From Haladaptatus sp. DYF46 (GTDB taxonomy: Archaea > Halobacteriota > Halobacteria > Halobacteriales > Haladaptataceae): 64,000 nucleotides of DNA. The position numbers were made by a program, and so were the translations under genes. Below, piece after piece: positions 45,878-54,879 of the stretch. How positions within the stretch are numbered: the first letter of the stretch is position 1; every line of letters starts with the position of its first letter. The DNA is taken from positions 186,001 through 250,000 of the forward strand of contig NZ_JAJFAY010000007.1 of the NCBI RefSeq assembly GCF_021083305.1. The letters are read 5' to 3'. The notes beneath the pieces were generated by a model. The model did no database searches and was not told where the DNA came from. It saw only the letters and a program-made list of their open reading frames with translations.

Positions 45878-48800
45878 ATGAGCAATAGTAACACGCCTGA
45901 GTCAGACACACATAAAAAAATAGACACTTATCGACGACGAGTTCTTCAAGGAATCGGAGGACTTGGCGTCGCTGGGCTCTCTGGAGTTAGTATAGCGAAT
46001 TCTAATACCCCGGCTAGAGCCAAAGAAATGGACGTGGGAGAGAATCCTGCTATTCTCGTCCTATCGGTGACTGCAGGATATCGCCACCAAGCGATTCCGA
46101 CAGGGAACCAAACGATCCAAGAGCTGGCCGATGAGATCGCTACAGAGAACGGTGTCGACGAGATTACGGTCGATATCATCGATGATCCCAATGGTGATGC
46201 TTCCGCATTCCCGACGAATGCTGACGATCTAGCCCAGTACGACGTCGTGGTTTGGAATAGCACTACGGGGGACGTGTTGAATGAAGAGCAGCAATCAGCT
46301 TTTGAAGAATATATCCAATCAGGCGGTGCATATGCTGGAATCCACGCTGCAGCCGACACCGAGTATGAGTGGGAATGGTACGGTGGATTGGTCGGTGCAT
46401 ATTTCGAGGACCATCCATCGATACAGACTGCCAATGTGCACGTAACTGATCGTACCCATCCATCCACGGAACATCTTCCTGCAGTATGGGAAAGGACGGA
46501 TGAGTGGTACGACTATCAATCGAATCCTCGTGGCGATGTACACGTTCTGGCTAGCCTGGACGAGAGCAGTTACGAGGATGCGGGGATGGACGGTATAGAC
46601 CATCCCACAGCATGGTGCCAATACTACGATGGCGCACGATCCTGGTATACAGGAGGCGGCCACACGGAAGATAGCTATTCGAACGAAGCGTTCCGCCAAC
46701 ACCTCAAAGGTGGGATAATGTGGGCTGCAGGCTACGTCGATGGTGGGGCATCCGGTACGGTGTGGGACAACTACACCACCGTGCCACTAGACACGGATAC
46801 GTCCAGCCCAGCGATGGTCGATATCGCACCCGATGGTCGAGTTTTCTACATCGAACGCGGCACGTTCGGTGGTGGTCCGGAAACACCCTCCCAAGTGGTA
46901 GTGATCGATCAAGATACCCCTGATAACGATAAGCACGTCGCCCTAGACCTCACTGTGTATGCTGAGCAGGAAGACGGCCTTCTCGGAATTCTCCTCGATT
47001 CCGACTTCGAGAATACTGGTTGGGTATATCTTTACTACTCGCCACTAAACGAAGACATAGATGAACCCCATAATCGTCTTTCGCGCTTCACGATGGAAGA
47101 CGGTACGATTGACCGAGATTCCGAAGTCACGATAATGAAGGTCCCGACGCAGCGAGAAACCTGTTGTCACACTGGTGGCGACATGCACTGGGGACCAAAC
47201 GGTGAGCAGCTATATCTCACCACCGGCGATGACTCCAATCCGTTCGAATCCAGTGGATATGCGCCACTGGACGAGCGTGACGGGAGAGAATATTACGACT
47301 CTCAGCGTACCGCAGCTAATACCGCGGATCTCCGCGGCAAAATCCTGCGGATTATTCCCCACGAGGATGGATCGTATTCGACTCCAGACGATAACCTTTT
47401 CACTGGATCCGAATATTCCGAAGACCTCGATAATGGCCTCGTTAAGCCAGAGATCTATATCATGGGCAATCGGAATCCCTACCGGGCCTCGGTGGACCAC
47501 GAAACGGGTACGCTCTATTGGGGCGATTACGGGCCAGACGCTGGCGGTTGGAACGCCGAGCGTGGCCCACCGGGTACCGTTGAATTTAACAAAGCTAACG
47601 GACCGGGATTCTACGGATGGCCATATTTCATCGGCCCCAATATCCCGTATAAGGACTACGACTTCGAGACTGGTGAATCGGGAGATCCGTTCGACCCGAA
47701 CAACCCGGTCAACGAATCGCCGAACAATACCGGTTTGACGAACCTCCCCACGCCCGAAGAGGCGATGATCTACTACGACGGCGACTGGGAGGCGTACCTC
47801 AACGGCCCCGATTATGCTCAAGAGTACCTCCCCGAGGAACCACCCTTCCCCCAGCTACAGGGTGGCGCACCGATGGCTGGATCCGTCTTCCACTATCACG
47901 ATGACTATGATCCAAACCGTTCACTTCCGGAATCATTTGAAGGCAAACTATTCATCATGGAGTGGGGTGCGGGTTGGATCAAGTACGTTTCATTCGACGA
48001 CGATGGAAACGTAATGGAGATCGATCCGTTCCTTCCGAATGCTGGATTCCACAGACCGATGGATATGAAGGTCGGTCCTGATGGTGCGCTTTACGTCGTT
48101 GACTGGGGAAGCGACTTCAGCGGCCCCAATGACGATTCAGGGGTTTACCGCATCGAACATACCAACATCCAGGCTCCGTCGATCAACTTCAGCGATGGAG
48201 CCGAGGTAACTATCGAACCGGGTAATACAGTAACCGTCGAAGCGTCGCTGACGAACACCACCTCATCGGTCCTTGAGTCTGGAGAGGTCGCACTCACTGC
48301 GTCTGGTGGATCGGATATCGAAGTCAGCGCCAACGATGGGACGACCTTTGATTCGCTCGCTGCAGGAGAAACCCAGTCGATGTCTTGGGATGTGACGGTA
48401 CCGGATTCGGCAAGCAACGGGACACAGTCACTTTCTGCCACGACGACGTACACTCTCGATGGGAACCAGATAGAGAAGAATTCCACGTTTTCTGTTCGGA
48501 TTACGGGTCCACTCTCGGCGCCGTTTGGATTCGATTCTGGTGGCAGTGAAATCGATGGCACAGTCACGATCGACGGACTGGATTTTGTTGCCCAATCAGA
48601 CGCCGTTCAGGCATCCGGTGACTCGAGTGCAAGTGGGAACGATGTCGACGTCGCAACGTCCACGACTGGAGATCCGATCGACGGGACGGACCACGATGCG
48701 CTCTATCAGAGCGAACAATATGGCGGAAACCTATCGTACGACGTTGCGATTCAGAACGGCACCTACGACGTAACTCTCCACTTTGCGGAACTGTATTGGA

Positions 48801-49621
48801 ACGAGATAGAAGGTAACGATGGTTACGTCGAGGACGCCGAAGGACAGCGCGTATTCGATGTCTCGGTGCAGGGCGAATCCGTACTCCAAGATCTGGACCT
48901 GTTCAAGCGCGTTGGCCATGACGTGGCCTTCACCAAAACAGTGCAAGACGTCGAAGTTACGAACGGTTCCCTCTCGATTAGTACGACCACGAAAGCAGAC
49001 AATTCGAAATTCAGTGGTTTCGAAATCCAGCCAACGGATGGTGGCGGCAGTGGTGACGTGATCGAGGGTGGGACGACGATTGAACTCGGCGGAGAAACCC
49101 CCGGATGGGTTGGTCAGGCACCGGGTATGATCGATGGGAAGACGAATCCAACACTTCCATTGGTGGAGGGTGAGAGCTACACGATCACCTTCGAAAACCT
49201 CGATGGTGCACCGCACGACCTCGTCATCCTCGACGGAAATGGCGATTCCCTCGTCTCGACGGATCTCGTCATGGAGGAAGGTGGCACGGCAACGATAGAG
49301 TTCACTGCCTCGACCGAGATGGCGGAGTACTACTGTTCGGTTCACCCCACGCAAATGCGCGGCGCCGTCACTATCAAAGAAGGCGACAGCGGTGGTGACG
49401 GTCCAGAACCGGTGGTCGGCGATTCACGGCCGACGGACCCGGATGGAGACGGCAAGTACGAGGACGTCAACGGAGATGGCGAGGAGAATTACGATGATAT
49501 CGTCGACCTCTTCGATAACTTCGAAGACGACGCGGTACAAGAGAGTCCGGATGCGTTCGACTTCAACGAGAACGGACAACTCGACTTCGATGATATCATC
49601 GAACTCTTCCGATCACAGTAA
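45878..49621 (+). CDS. Secreted ThuA-GSDH propeller-malectin-cupredoxin-dockerin protein
   Basis: 1247 residues from the ATG at 45878. Order: Tat signal (TYRRRVLQGIGGLGVAG, about 18-45); ThuA-like domain (about 50-285; AGYRHQAIPTGNQTIQEL and GGAYAGIHAAADTEYEW); GSDH propeller (about 300-765; ETCCHTGGDMHWGP, NTADLRGKILRI); NEW3-like sandwich (about 770-880); malectin-like domain (about 885-1040); type-1 copper cupredoxin (about 1055-1165; APHD, CSVHPTQM); dockerin (about 1185-1247; DVNGDGEENYDD, DFNENGQLDFDD). ThuA-GSDH fusions are known in Bacteroidota and related bacteria, usually ending in a PKD domain and cytochrome c; here a cupredoxin and dockerin take that place. It stands immediately after the IclR gene but has its own promoter. 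Confidence 0.88.
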   Translation: MSNSNTPESDTHKKIDTYRRRVLQGIGGLGVAGLSGVSIANSNTPARAKEMDVGENPAILVLSVTAGYRHQAIPTGNQTIQELADEIATENGVDEITVDIIDDPNGDASAFPTNADDLAQYDVVVWNSTTGDVLNEEQQSAFEEYIQSGGAYAGIHAAADTEYEWEWYGGLVGAYFEDHPSIQTANVHVTDRTHPSTEHLPAVWERTDEWYDYQSNPRGDVHVLASLDESSYEDAGMDGIDHPTAWCQYYDGARSWYTGGGHTEDSYSNEAFRQHLKGGIMWAAGYVDGGASGTVWDNYTTVPLDTDTSSPAMVDIAPDGRVFYIERGTFGGGPETPSQVVVIDQDTPDNDKHVALDLTVYAEQEDGLLGILLDSDFENTGWVYLYYSPLNEDIDEPHNRLSRFTMEDGTIDRDSEVTIMKVPTQRETCCHTGGDMHWGPNGEQLYLTTGDDSNPFESSGYAPLDERDGREYYDSQRTAANTADLRGKILRIIPHEDGSYSTPDDNLFTGSEYSEDLDNGLVKPEIYIMGNRNPYRASVDHETGTLYWGDYGPDAGGWNAERGPPGTVEFNKANGPGFYGWPYFIGPNIPYKDYDFETGESGDPFDPNNPVNESPNNTGLTNLPTPEEAMIYYDGDWEAYLNGPDYAQEYLPEEPPFPQLQGGAPMAGSVFHYHDDYDPNRSLPESFEGKLFIMEWGAGWIKYVSFDDDGNVMEIDPFLPNAGFHRPMDMKVGPDGALYVVDWGSDFSGPNDDSGVYRIEHTNIQAPSINFSDGAEVTIEPGNTVTVEASLTNTTSSVLESGEVALTASGGSDIEVSANDGTTFDSLAAGETQSMSWDVTVPDSASNGTQSLSATTTYTLDGNQIEKNSTFSVRITGPLSAPFGFDSGGSEIDGTVTIDGLDFVAQSDAVQASGDSSASGNDVDVATSTTGDPIDGTDHDALYQSEQYGGNLSYDVAIQNGTYDVTLHFAELYWNEIEGNDGYVEDAEGQRVFDVSVQGESVLQDLDLFKRVGHDVAFTKTVQDVEVTNGSLSISTTTKADNSKFSGFEIQPTDGGGSGDVIEGGTTIELGGETPGWVGQAPGMIDGKTNPTLPLVEGESYTITFENLDGAPHDLVILDGNGDSLVSTDLVMEEGGTATIEFTASTEMAEYYCSVHPTQMRGAVTIKEGDSGGDGPEPVVGDSRPTDPDGDGKYEDVNGDGEENYDDIVDLFDNFEDDAVQESPDAFDFNENGQLDFDDIIELFRSQ

Positions 49622-50279
49622 CCAGTGATCTGATTAATAATTCTTTTTGCAGCCGAACAGAAGAGAGTGTAGTCGGATACGGGTAGTTAGAACTCTGAAC
49701 ATAGGCTTCTCGGAACATGATGAGGTGTGTGGTGCGGGAGTCCGAATACGTTAGAGTTCGTCGAGTATGGGAATCTTGGTTTCACGATATCACCGATGTC
49801 TTCCATTCTCGCCCCATAATTTCATGAATACATGGGATAAAAAATTAGGAGCATTTATTATTATTGGTGACCATCGTCTCTATGTTAGGTAAGTCAGGGC
49901 TTACCTGATAATTGTGGGAGTTGCTCAAGTAGTAATCTCTCACCATCCATGCCTCTTGCATACGTGGCGAATTGTATCGAGAGTACTACAAACGGAATTC
50001 GATTTCGACCAAGTGTTTTGACTGAGGCTTAGACGGACTCTATAGTCACGCAAACTGGTAGAAATCCGCTAACAGATACAGTGGTAGTATTCAGAGAGTT
50101 GGCGCCGCTTGTCCTGACTGGTGGCTTCAAACCGCCCTATCGATATATTTTACTGACGCGAAATACCGGAGTGAGAACGGTGTGAGCATATCGGAAGGCT
50201 ATTTGAGTGTAACGAACCGATGCCGAGTTGTATCTCCAACCTCCCAAAAAGTAATCAGAGTGCGGTGCGATATGAAAAT
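49622..50279. other. Intergenic region with one small hairpin
   Basis: About 660 bp. AATTCTTTTTGC at about 49637-49650, just after the dockerin gene, is a plausible archaeal U-rich terminator. A 7-bp stem with a 6-base loop (AGGTAAG / CTTACCT) lies at 49887-49906. Nothing else is recognised. Confidence 0.35.
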
Positions 50280-50651
50280 ATGTCCACGATCACCGGAAAG
50301 AAACTGGAGCGCGCGTCTATGGAACGACTAGAGTGGATCGGTGTGGTTCTATCTGTCTTAATGGGATTGACGTACCTCTTCGAGGCTGCTGAGTCGCTAC
50401 CGAGCATGTTGGGCCTCTCTTTTCTGCTTGCTGGGTTAGGATACGTTGGGGCGATCGTCCTCGCGCTCGTTGATTTTCGTCGATCACTTCTTTACGTGGC
50501 GGGAGTCGTATACAATCTTCTCCTTATTGGAGTTTACCTCTTGGTCCGAGGAGTGAACGATCCGGAACTCGTCGGTCCTCACGGCGCCGCCAAACTCCTT
50601 CAGGTTGTGTTCGTAATTCTTCTACTCGTGCTCATTGTCCGTAAGAGGTAA
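50280..50651 (+). CDS. Small integral membrane protein with four predicted helices
   Basis: About 123 residues from the ATG at 50280 (the frame is open from 50220, and ATG 50319 is also possible). Four hydrophobic segments are visible: WIGVVLSVLMGLTYLFEA, LGLSFLLAGLGYVGAIVLAL, SLLYVAGVVYNLLLIGVYLL and LLQVVFVILLLVLIV. Between the third and fourth is a charged loop with NDPELVGPHGAAK. Proteins like this are common in haloarchaea and have no assigned function. It is not obviously linked to the carbohydrate genes. Confidence 0.65.
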   Translation: MSTITGKKLERASMERLEWIGVVLSVLMGLTYLFEAAESLPSMLGLSFLLAGLGYVGAIVLALVDFRRSLLYVAGVVYNLLLIGVYLLVRGVNDPELVGPHGAAKLLQVVFVILLLVLIVRKR

Positions 50652-51194
50652 CGATTTGAATAAGCCACAAAGGGACTAGAGACGTCCGCAATTACGCCAC
50701 TGTAATCCCAATCAGCGAGCCGGTCTCGATTGTCGGTCAACGTTCTTCTGTCTTGAATTGGTAACAAAAGGACTCGATGACCTCCGTGGACTGAATCGTC
50801 CGACGATACGAAGCACGGTCGGTTTTTTGTCACCTCCGCTGTGCGGATGTGGTGGCTGTCTTGCGTTCCCGCGCGCATCAATTCACACCGGTCAGATTTA
50901 ATCGCTACTGTCCGTTGTATACGCAGTGTACTCGACACGGCTGCTGGAACCAATACGACTGTTGGAACATTTGGCAGCATAGAGTTCCTATAATGTCCAC
51001 TACGAATCTCTGTCAGGTTCTATTATCGGGTGCTCAAGGGGGTGGTGTTATATGAGTACGAATGATGTATCGTTGCAGTACGGAAACCGGGCGTTCTCCA
51101 TTGGGCCGATTGCTTTTACAAATCGTACCCATCGATGCGTGAATTCATGCCGTTTCAGGTAGTCAACTCCCGAGAACGAACCACACACACACCA

Positions 51195-51500
51195 CTTTTC
51201 ACGAGCTCTCCTAGTTATTTACTATACCCCGAGTTAAAATGTGGTAAATACTCGCCAAAATTAACCAGAGTACGTTCCCACTACGGGTCTAGTTGGAATT
51301 CAATCATCATGAACCTTTCTCCGTTAACTAGGATTCTAGACACAATAACTAGCTGTAGCAAAACAAACTTAGGGTAGCGTGATACACGCTTATTCAGTTT
51401 AGCACTACTTAGACGGTACTGGAACGTACTTCTCGTGAAATTAGGAGAGGGTGTGTTTTAAGTAAAATTAAGCTTATGAAACCCGTGAAACTCGTGAAAG
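51195..51500. other. Candidate replication origin upstream of orc1/cdc6
   Basis: The AT-rich stretch directly before the initiator gene holds several repeated short words in mirror order: CTCGTGAAA at 51432-51440 and 51491-51499 with its inverse at 51197-51205; AGTACGTTCC at 51269-51278 with its inverse at 51421-51430; CTAGTTATT at 51211-51219 with its inverse at 51344-51352. Haloarchaeal origins usually lie next to an orc1/cdc6 gene and carry inverted origin-recognition boxes around an AT-rich unwinding region. The words do not clearly match the canonical haloarchaeal box with its G-string, so the call is tentative. Confidence 0.45.
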
Positions 51501-51544
51501 AGTAGTTTTATATATCCATGATTCGTGTTCTCAATGAACAATCA

Positions 51545-52759
51545 ATGGGGCTGAAAAACTTCACTCGTGATGACTCAATTTTCGCCAACGAGGCCGTTCT
51601 CCGTGATAGTTATCGGCCTGAAAGGCTCGTCGAACGTGACAAAGAGTTATCTGAATATCAGGAAGCGCTGCGTCCCGTCATTAACGCTGCCCCTCCGAAA
51701 AATATTTTCTTGTACGGTCAGACGGGAGTGGGAAAGACACTCGCTACACGTTTAGTACTGAAGCAGCTTTTGAACGACCAGTGTAGATATGATGATCTCA
51801 GTATCGAGGTAATCAATCTGAATTGTAAATCCGCATCGAGTAGCTATCAAGTCTCCGTCGATCTTGTAAACCAATTCAGAAACACTTGTTCAAAGATTCC
51901 ATCGACTGGGTACGCCGGTAGTCAGGTTTATCAAATGCTCTGGAATCATGTGGACGACTTGGATGCTACCCACCTGCTCGTAGTATTGGACGAGATCGAT
52001 TCGATTGGAAACGATGATGATATCTTGTACGAACTGCCCCGAGCAAACGACAATGAGAAAATCAGCGATACGTTGGTTGGTGTGATCGGCATATCGAATG
52101 ACTTCACCTTCCGCGATAATCTTAGCGCACGTGTCAAAGATAGCCTTTGTGATGAAGAGATCCATTTTCCACCCTATAATGCAAATCAACTTCGCAACAT
52201 CCTCGAACGACGCGCTGAACATGCTTTTCGCGATGGCGTTCTGTCTAGCGATTCGATTCCCCTGTGTTCCGCATTTTCAGCACAAGAGTCCGGGAGTGCA
52301 AGACAGGCGTTAAAATTGTTGTACAAGGCTGGGGATCTGGCACGGACGAGAAATGACCCGGAGATCGCTGAAGATCACGTTCGAAATGCTCGTGATACGA
52401 TTGAAAAGGGGAAAATCCAGGAGGAACTCAAATCACTACCGACCCAAAGCCAGTTGACACTGTTTAGTCTACTCCAATTGGAGGCGGAAGGCAGAGCTCC
52501 CTGTAAGAGGTCCGAAATTTATCAACGATATCAGACAGTAGCCGACCAAACCAATACCGACATCGTTTCGGACAGGACGATTCACAATCGAATCGGTCAA
52601 CTGCGGTTGAAGGGGTTCATTCAACATGATGAGAGAAACGATGGTATTCACGGCGGTAGCTACTACTTATATCGGCTCGACATACGGGAAGAGATCATCC
52701 GAAGCGCTTTGAAAAAAAGCGAATCTCGAGTGTCCGATCTTCTCTATATCAGTTCGTGA
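51545..52759 (+). CDS. Orc1/Cdc6 family replication initiation protein
   Basis: About 404 residues from the ATG at 51545, which begins MGLKNFTRDDSIFANE as haloarchaeal Orc1/Cdc6 proteins do. An ATG at 51518 is in frame, but TTTTATATAT at 51506-51515 is a strong TATA box that would start the transcript near 51537, between the two. AAA+ domain at about 35-235: Walker A GQTGVGKT, Walker B LLVVLDEID, sensor 1 VIGISNDF, and an arginine in NLSARVKDSL. C-terminal winged helix at about 300-400. These proteins bind origin boxes and load the MCM helicase. Haloarchaea carry many paralogues, often one per replicon or origin; the repeat-rich region before this gene is its likely target. Confidence 0.92.
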   Translation: MGLKNFTRDDSIFANEAVLRDSYRPERLVERDKELSEYQEALRPVINAAPPKNIFLYGQTGVGKTLATRLVLKQLLNDQCRYDDLSIEVINLNCKSASSSYQVSVDLVNQFRNTCSKIPSTGYAGSQVYQMLWNHVDDLDATHLLVVLDEIDSIGNDDDILYELPRANDNEKISDTLVGVIGISNDFTFRDNLSARVKDSLCDEEIHFPPYNANQLRNILERRAEHAFRDGVLSSDSIPLCSAFSAQESGSARQALKLLYKAGDLARTRNDPEIAEDHVRNARDTIEKGKIQEELKSLPTQSQLTLFSLLQLEAEGRAPCKRSEIYQRYQTVADQTNTDIVSDRTIHNRIGQLRLKGFIQHDERNDGIHGGSYYLYRLDIREEIIRSALKKSESRVSDLLYISS

Positions 52760-52833
52760 TTTTCATTCCGTACTATGTTGACATGCGTCGTGGCCACAAC
52801 TCTCATTAATCAGCTTATATATAGTACTGAGTG

Positions 52834-53034
52834 ATGGATGAAATAACAAAGCAGGAAATATTTCCGAGAAAGGGTGAAAGGGAGTATGCTTCCACACGTA
52901 TTCTGCTCACCAACAGAACAGGGACTTGTGCTAATTGTGGTGTAGAGATTGAGCTCAATCAACCGCACAAACACGTATCATATGTCTCTTGGACGGAAAA
53001 TGACGACACCGTATTTGAAGAGGCCGTGTTGTGA
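52834..53034 (+). CDS. Small haloarchaeal zinc-binding protein (66 aa)
   Basis: 66 residues from the ATG at 52834. The core CANCGVEIELNQPHKHVSYV provides a CxxC pair and two His residues for a single zinc knuckle. CTTATATATA at 52814-52823 is a TATA-like element. It follows orc1/cdc6 by 74 bp but has its own promoter. The function is unknown; many such one-finger proteins occur in haloarchaea. Confidence 0.65.
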   Translation: MDEITKQEIFPRKGEREYASTRILLTNRTGTCANCGVEIELNQPHKHVSYVSWTENDDTVFEEAVL

Positions 53035-53139
53035 AATTCCAATTGCTTGTCAGGCTTTGGCCATCGAGGATGACGGGGGTCCCCTCTTCTAGTTGTTGGT
53101 GACAGATTTAATATTCACGGTTGTGTAGAGCAAAGTAAC

Positions 53140-53730
53140 ATGAAGAACCTCTTTGATTCGCTTGCTGTATCCAGATCATTTTTCGAATCGTTCGGGGGGC
53201 CCGGTCTATTTGCTGTAGCGTTTTTAGAATTTTTTCTGCTTCCAATTCCACCGGATTTCGTTCTCATTCCTCTGACTGCCGCAAACTCTGACTTAGCGAT
53301 ACTATATGTCGTATTGGCAACGTCCGGCTCCGTGTTTGCTGGATTAATCGGGTACGGCATCGGCCGAAATGGAGGACGTCCAGCCCTCAATTCACGCTTT
53401 GCTGGTCAACGGGCAGACCGGATCGAGGGGTATTTCTGTCAATATGGATCTGTCGTTGTCGCTATTGGAGCGTTCACTCCGATTCCGGAAGGGTACGAAC
53501 TAATCTCGATCGGGTCCGGGGTGTTCGGTCTCGACCCACGAACTTACTTTGTAGCGTCAGTCATCGGTCGAGGTGGTCGCTACTCGATCGAGGCCTTACT
53601 GGTGCTGTTGTTCGGCGACGTGATTCGGACTGCTACGGAAAATGAAATATACCTGATTGTCGGGGGAATCGCTTTGATTATCATGGTTGCATACTTTCTC
53701 CGAATTCGGCTGCAATCGAGTCATCTGTGA
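53140..53730 (+). CDS. DedA/VTT family membrane protein
   Basis: 196 residues with about five hydrophobic segments and the SNARE-associated (VTT) domain. Landmarks: FFLLPIPPDFVLIPL, GSVFAGLIGYGIGRNGGRPAL and FTPIPEGYELISIGSGVFG with the buried Pro and Glu of the family, and a FVASVIGRGGRYSIEALL re-entrant region. DedA proteins act in phospholipid flipping or membrane homeostasis in bacteria. ATTTAATATT at about 53106-53115 lies about 25-30 bp upstream, in keeping with a leaderless transcript. No link to the neighbours is evident. Confidence 0.85.
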   Translation: MKNLFDSLAVSRSFFESFGGPGLFAVAFLEFFLLPIPPDFVLIPLTAANSDLAILYVVLATSGSVFAGLIGYGIGRNGGRPALNSRFAGQRADRIEGYFCQYGSVVVAIGAFTPIPEGYELISIGSGVFGLDPRTYFVASVIGRGGRYSIEALLVLLFGDVIRTATENEIYLIVGGIALIIMVAYFLRIRLQSSHL

Positions 53731-54139
53731 TTTAAGCGTAGAAACTCCATCCAGATTAATACGGAAAGACGACCGCTCGTTACGGTTGTGTACTGCTTGC
53801 TCGTGTTCTATCTATGTTTCTTCGTGTCCATTGACGGTTTTACCGCTCATTGAGTCCTTGGCAGCGAATTCATCGGCTGCAAGGCCCATCTTTCGGGCCC
53901 GTAAAGAAGATCCCGTCGGAATCACTCCTGTATTGCTGGCCCACATGGATTCGCGAGCAACGAGTACAGTAATGGCCCGATGGAATTTGCACCTCTAGTG
54001 TTACTTACCTATTCTGAAGGGTGACAGAGGGGGTTCAACAGCGGAATCTACAGCCAGGTGCTTTCCGGGAACCGACCTACGACAAAACAGATTCAAAAAC
54101 GCACGATTACAATGACTTACTCGCGCAGGATGAATTCAC
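53731..54139. other. Intergenic region with one doubtful minus-strand small frame
   Basis: About 410 bp between the DedA gene and the convergent HalOD1 gene. A possible 40-residue zinc-binding frame at 53870-53992 is listed separately. The rest shows nothing recognisable. Confidence 0.35.
53870..53992 (-). CDS. Possible very small zinc-binding protein (40 aa)
   Basis: A GTG-initiated frame of about 40 residues containing SGHYCTRCSRIHVGQQY and a late Cys in DGPCSR. The CxxC pair followed by a His resembles the single zinc knuckles common in haloarchaea. The upstream in-frame stop is only a few codons before the GTG. There is no clear promoter, and the frame may be chance or the remains of a longer gene. 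Confidence 0.25.
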   Translation of the reverse strand: MQIPSGHYCTRCSRIHVGQQYRSDSDGIFFTGPKDGPCSR

Positions 54140-54409
54140 TTATTTACTCAGCTTGGACGCAACGACAGTTTTGTCAGGATGGATTGTAACTTTGTGGTCC
54201 GCATACTCGAACGTAACCTCCTGTCGACCGTGTTCATATAGGTCTTCGAGTGCATCGGGGTCGATTGCCTCGTAGAGGGTAGTCTCCGGCTTCGTACCAT
54301 TGCCTTTGGTTACTGCCGTTACTACGGCAGAGATGACCGACGATGCTTCTTCTGGCGTAATCCGTGTGGGGGTCTCTATGTGCTCGGGTGGCGAGTTGTG
54401 CATACACAC
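54140..54409 (-). CDS. HalOD1 output-domain protein
   Basis: 89 residues, essentially one HalOD1 domain: ITPEEASSVISAVVTAV, TTLYEAIDPDALEDLY and TFEYADHKVTIHPDKTV. HalOD1 is a haloarchaeal domain often found alone or at the end of signalling proteins; its biochemical role is unknown. An in-frame ATG at 54403 is an alternative start. It is convergent with the DedA gene and unlinked in function to the copper oxidase beyond it, as far as can be seen. Confidence 0.8.
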   Translation of the reverse strand: MCMHNSPPEHIETPTRITPEEASSVISAVVTAVTKGNGTKPETTLYEAIDPDALEDLYEHGRQEVTFEYADHKVTIHPDKTVVASKLSK

Positions 54410-54879
54410 GGGAAGGATAGAGCATTATAAGGGGTTTTGGATGTTGAATGTTAACATATATTTATCCCGCCCTGTAAATGTCATCTGATGAATGTCTCTA
54501 ACTCGTGCATTTAATCCACAGGCAAGACTCTATAAGATCGGTTAATCCCACTTTTTAGACAACCTCGCCGCGTACTACGAAAAGCTAGCGTTCTCTCACT
54601 GTCTCGAAGTTCTCATTCTGACATTCCATATCGATAAGCAATCCACCGCAGAACTAATCAGTACTCTCCCTGCTTAAATTGCTCTCACTGAAGGGAGTAA
54701 ACGTCGGTCTCGGGGGGTCACTTGATCGCTATACGTTTGGGCTGTGGTTATTTTGACTCTGCCTCAAGATTTAAATAGTTCGGTTAATAATGAGATTATA
54801 GAACCATGAGAATAATCAACATCGATAAGTTTAGAATATTTAATTATTTACTAGGTATCCTTTGTAGGAGTGATTAAAT
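54410..54879. other. Divergent intergenic region, AT-rich near the multicopper oxidase
   Basis: About 470 bp. A 43-codon stretch around 54555-54680 reads like a piece of protein but has no start and is closed by stops. The 100 bp before 54880 are AT-rich and include TTTAATTATTTA at about 54840-54851. A GGAG about 10 bases before the ATG could be a ribosome-binding site. Confidence 0.35.

Noticed and set aside
51135..51377. 80-codon open frame upstream of orc1/cdc6
   Set aside because: Overlaps the repeat-rich candidate origin and has no family features or acidic bias.
54552..54680. 43-codon protein-like stretch (DNLAAYYEKLAFSHCLEVL) before the multicopper oxidase
   Set aside because: No start codon, closed by stops on both sides and no recognisable family. 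Not strong enough to call a pseudogene.
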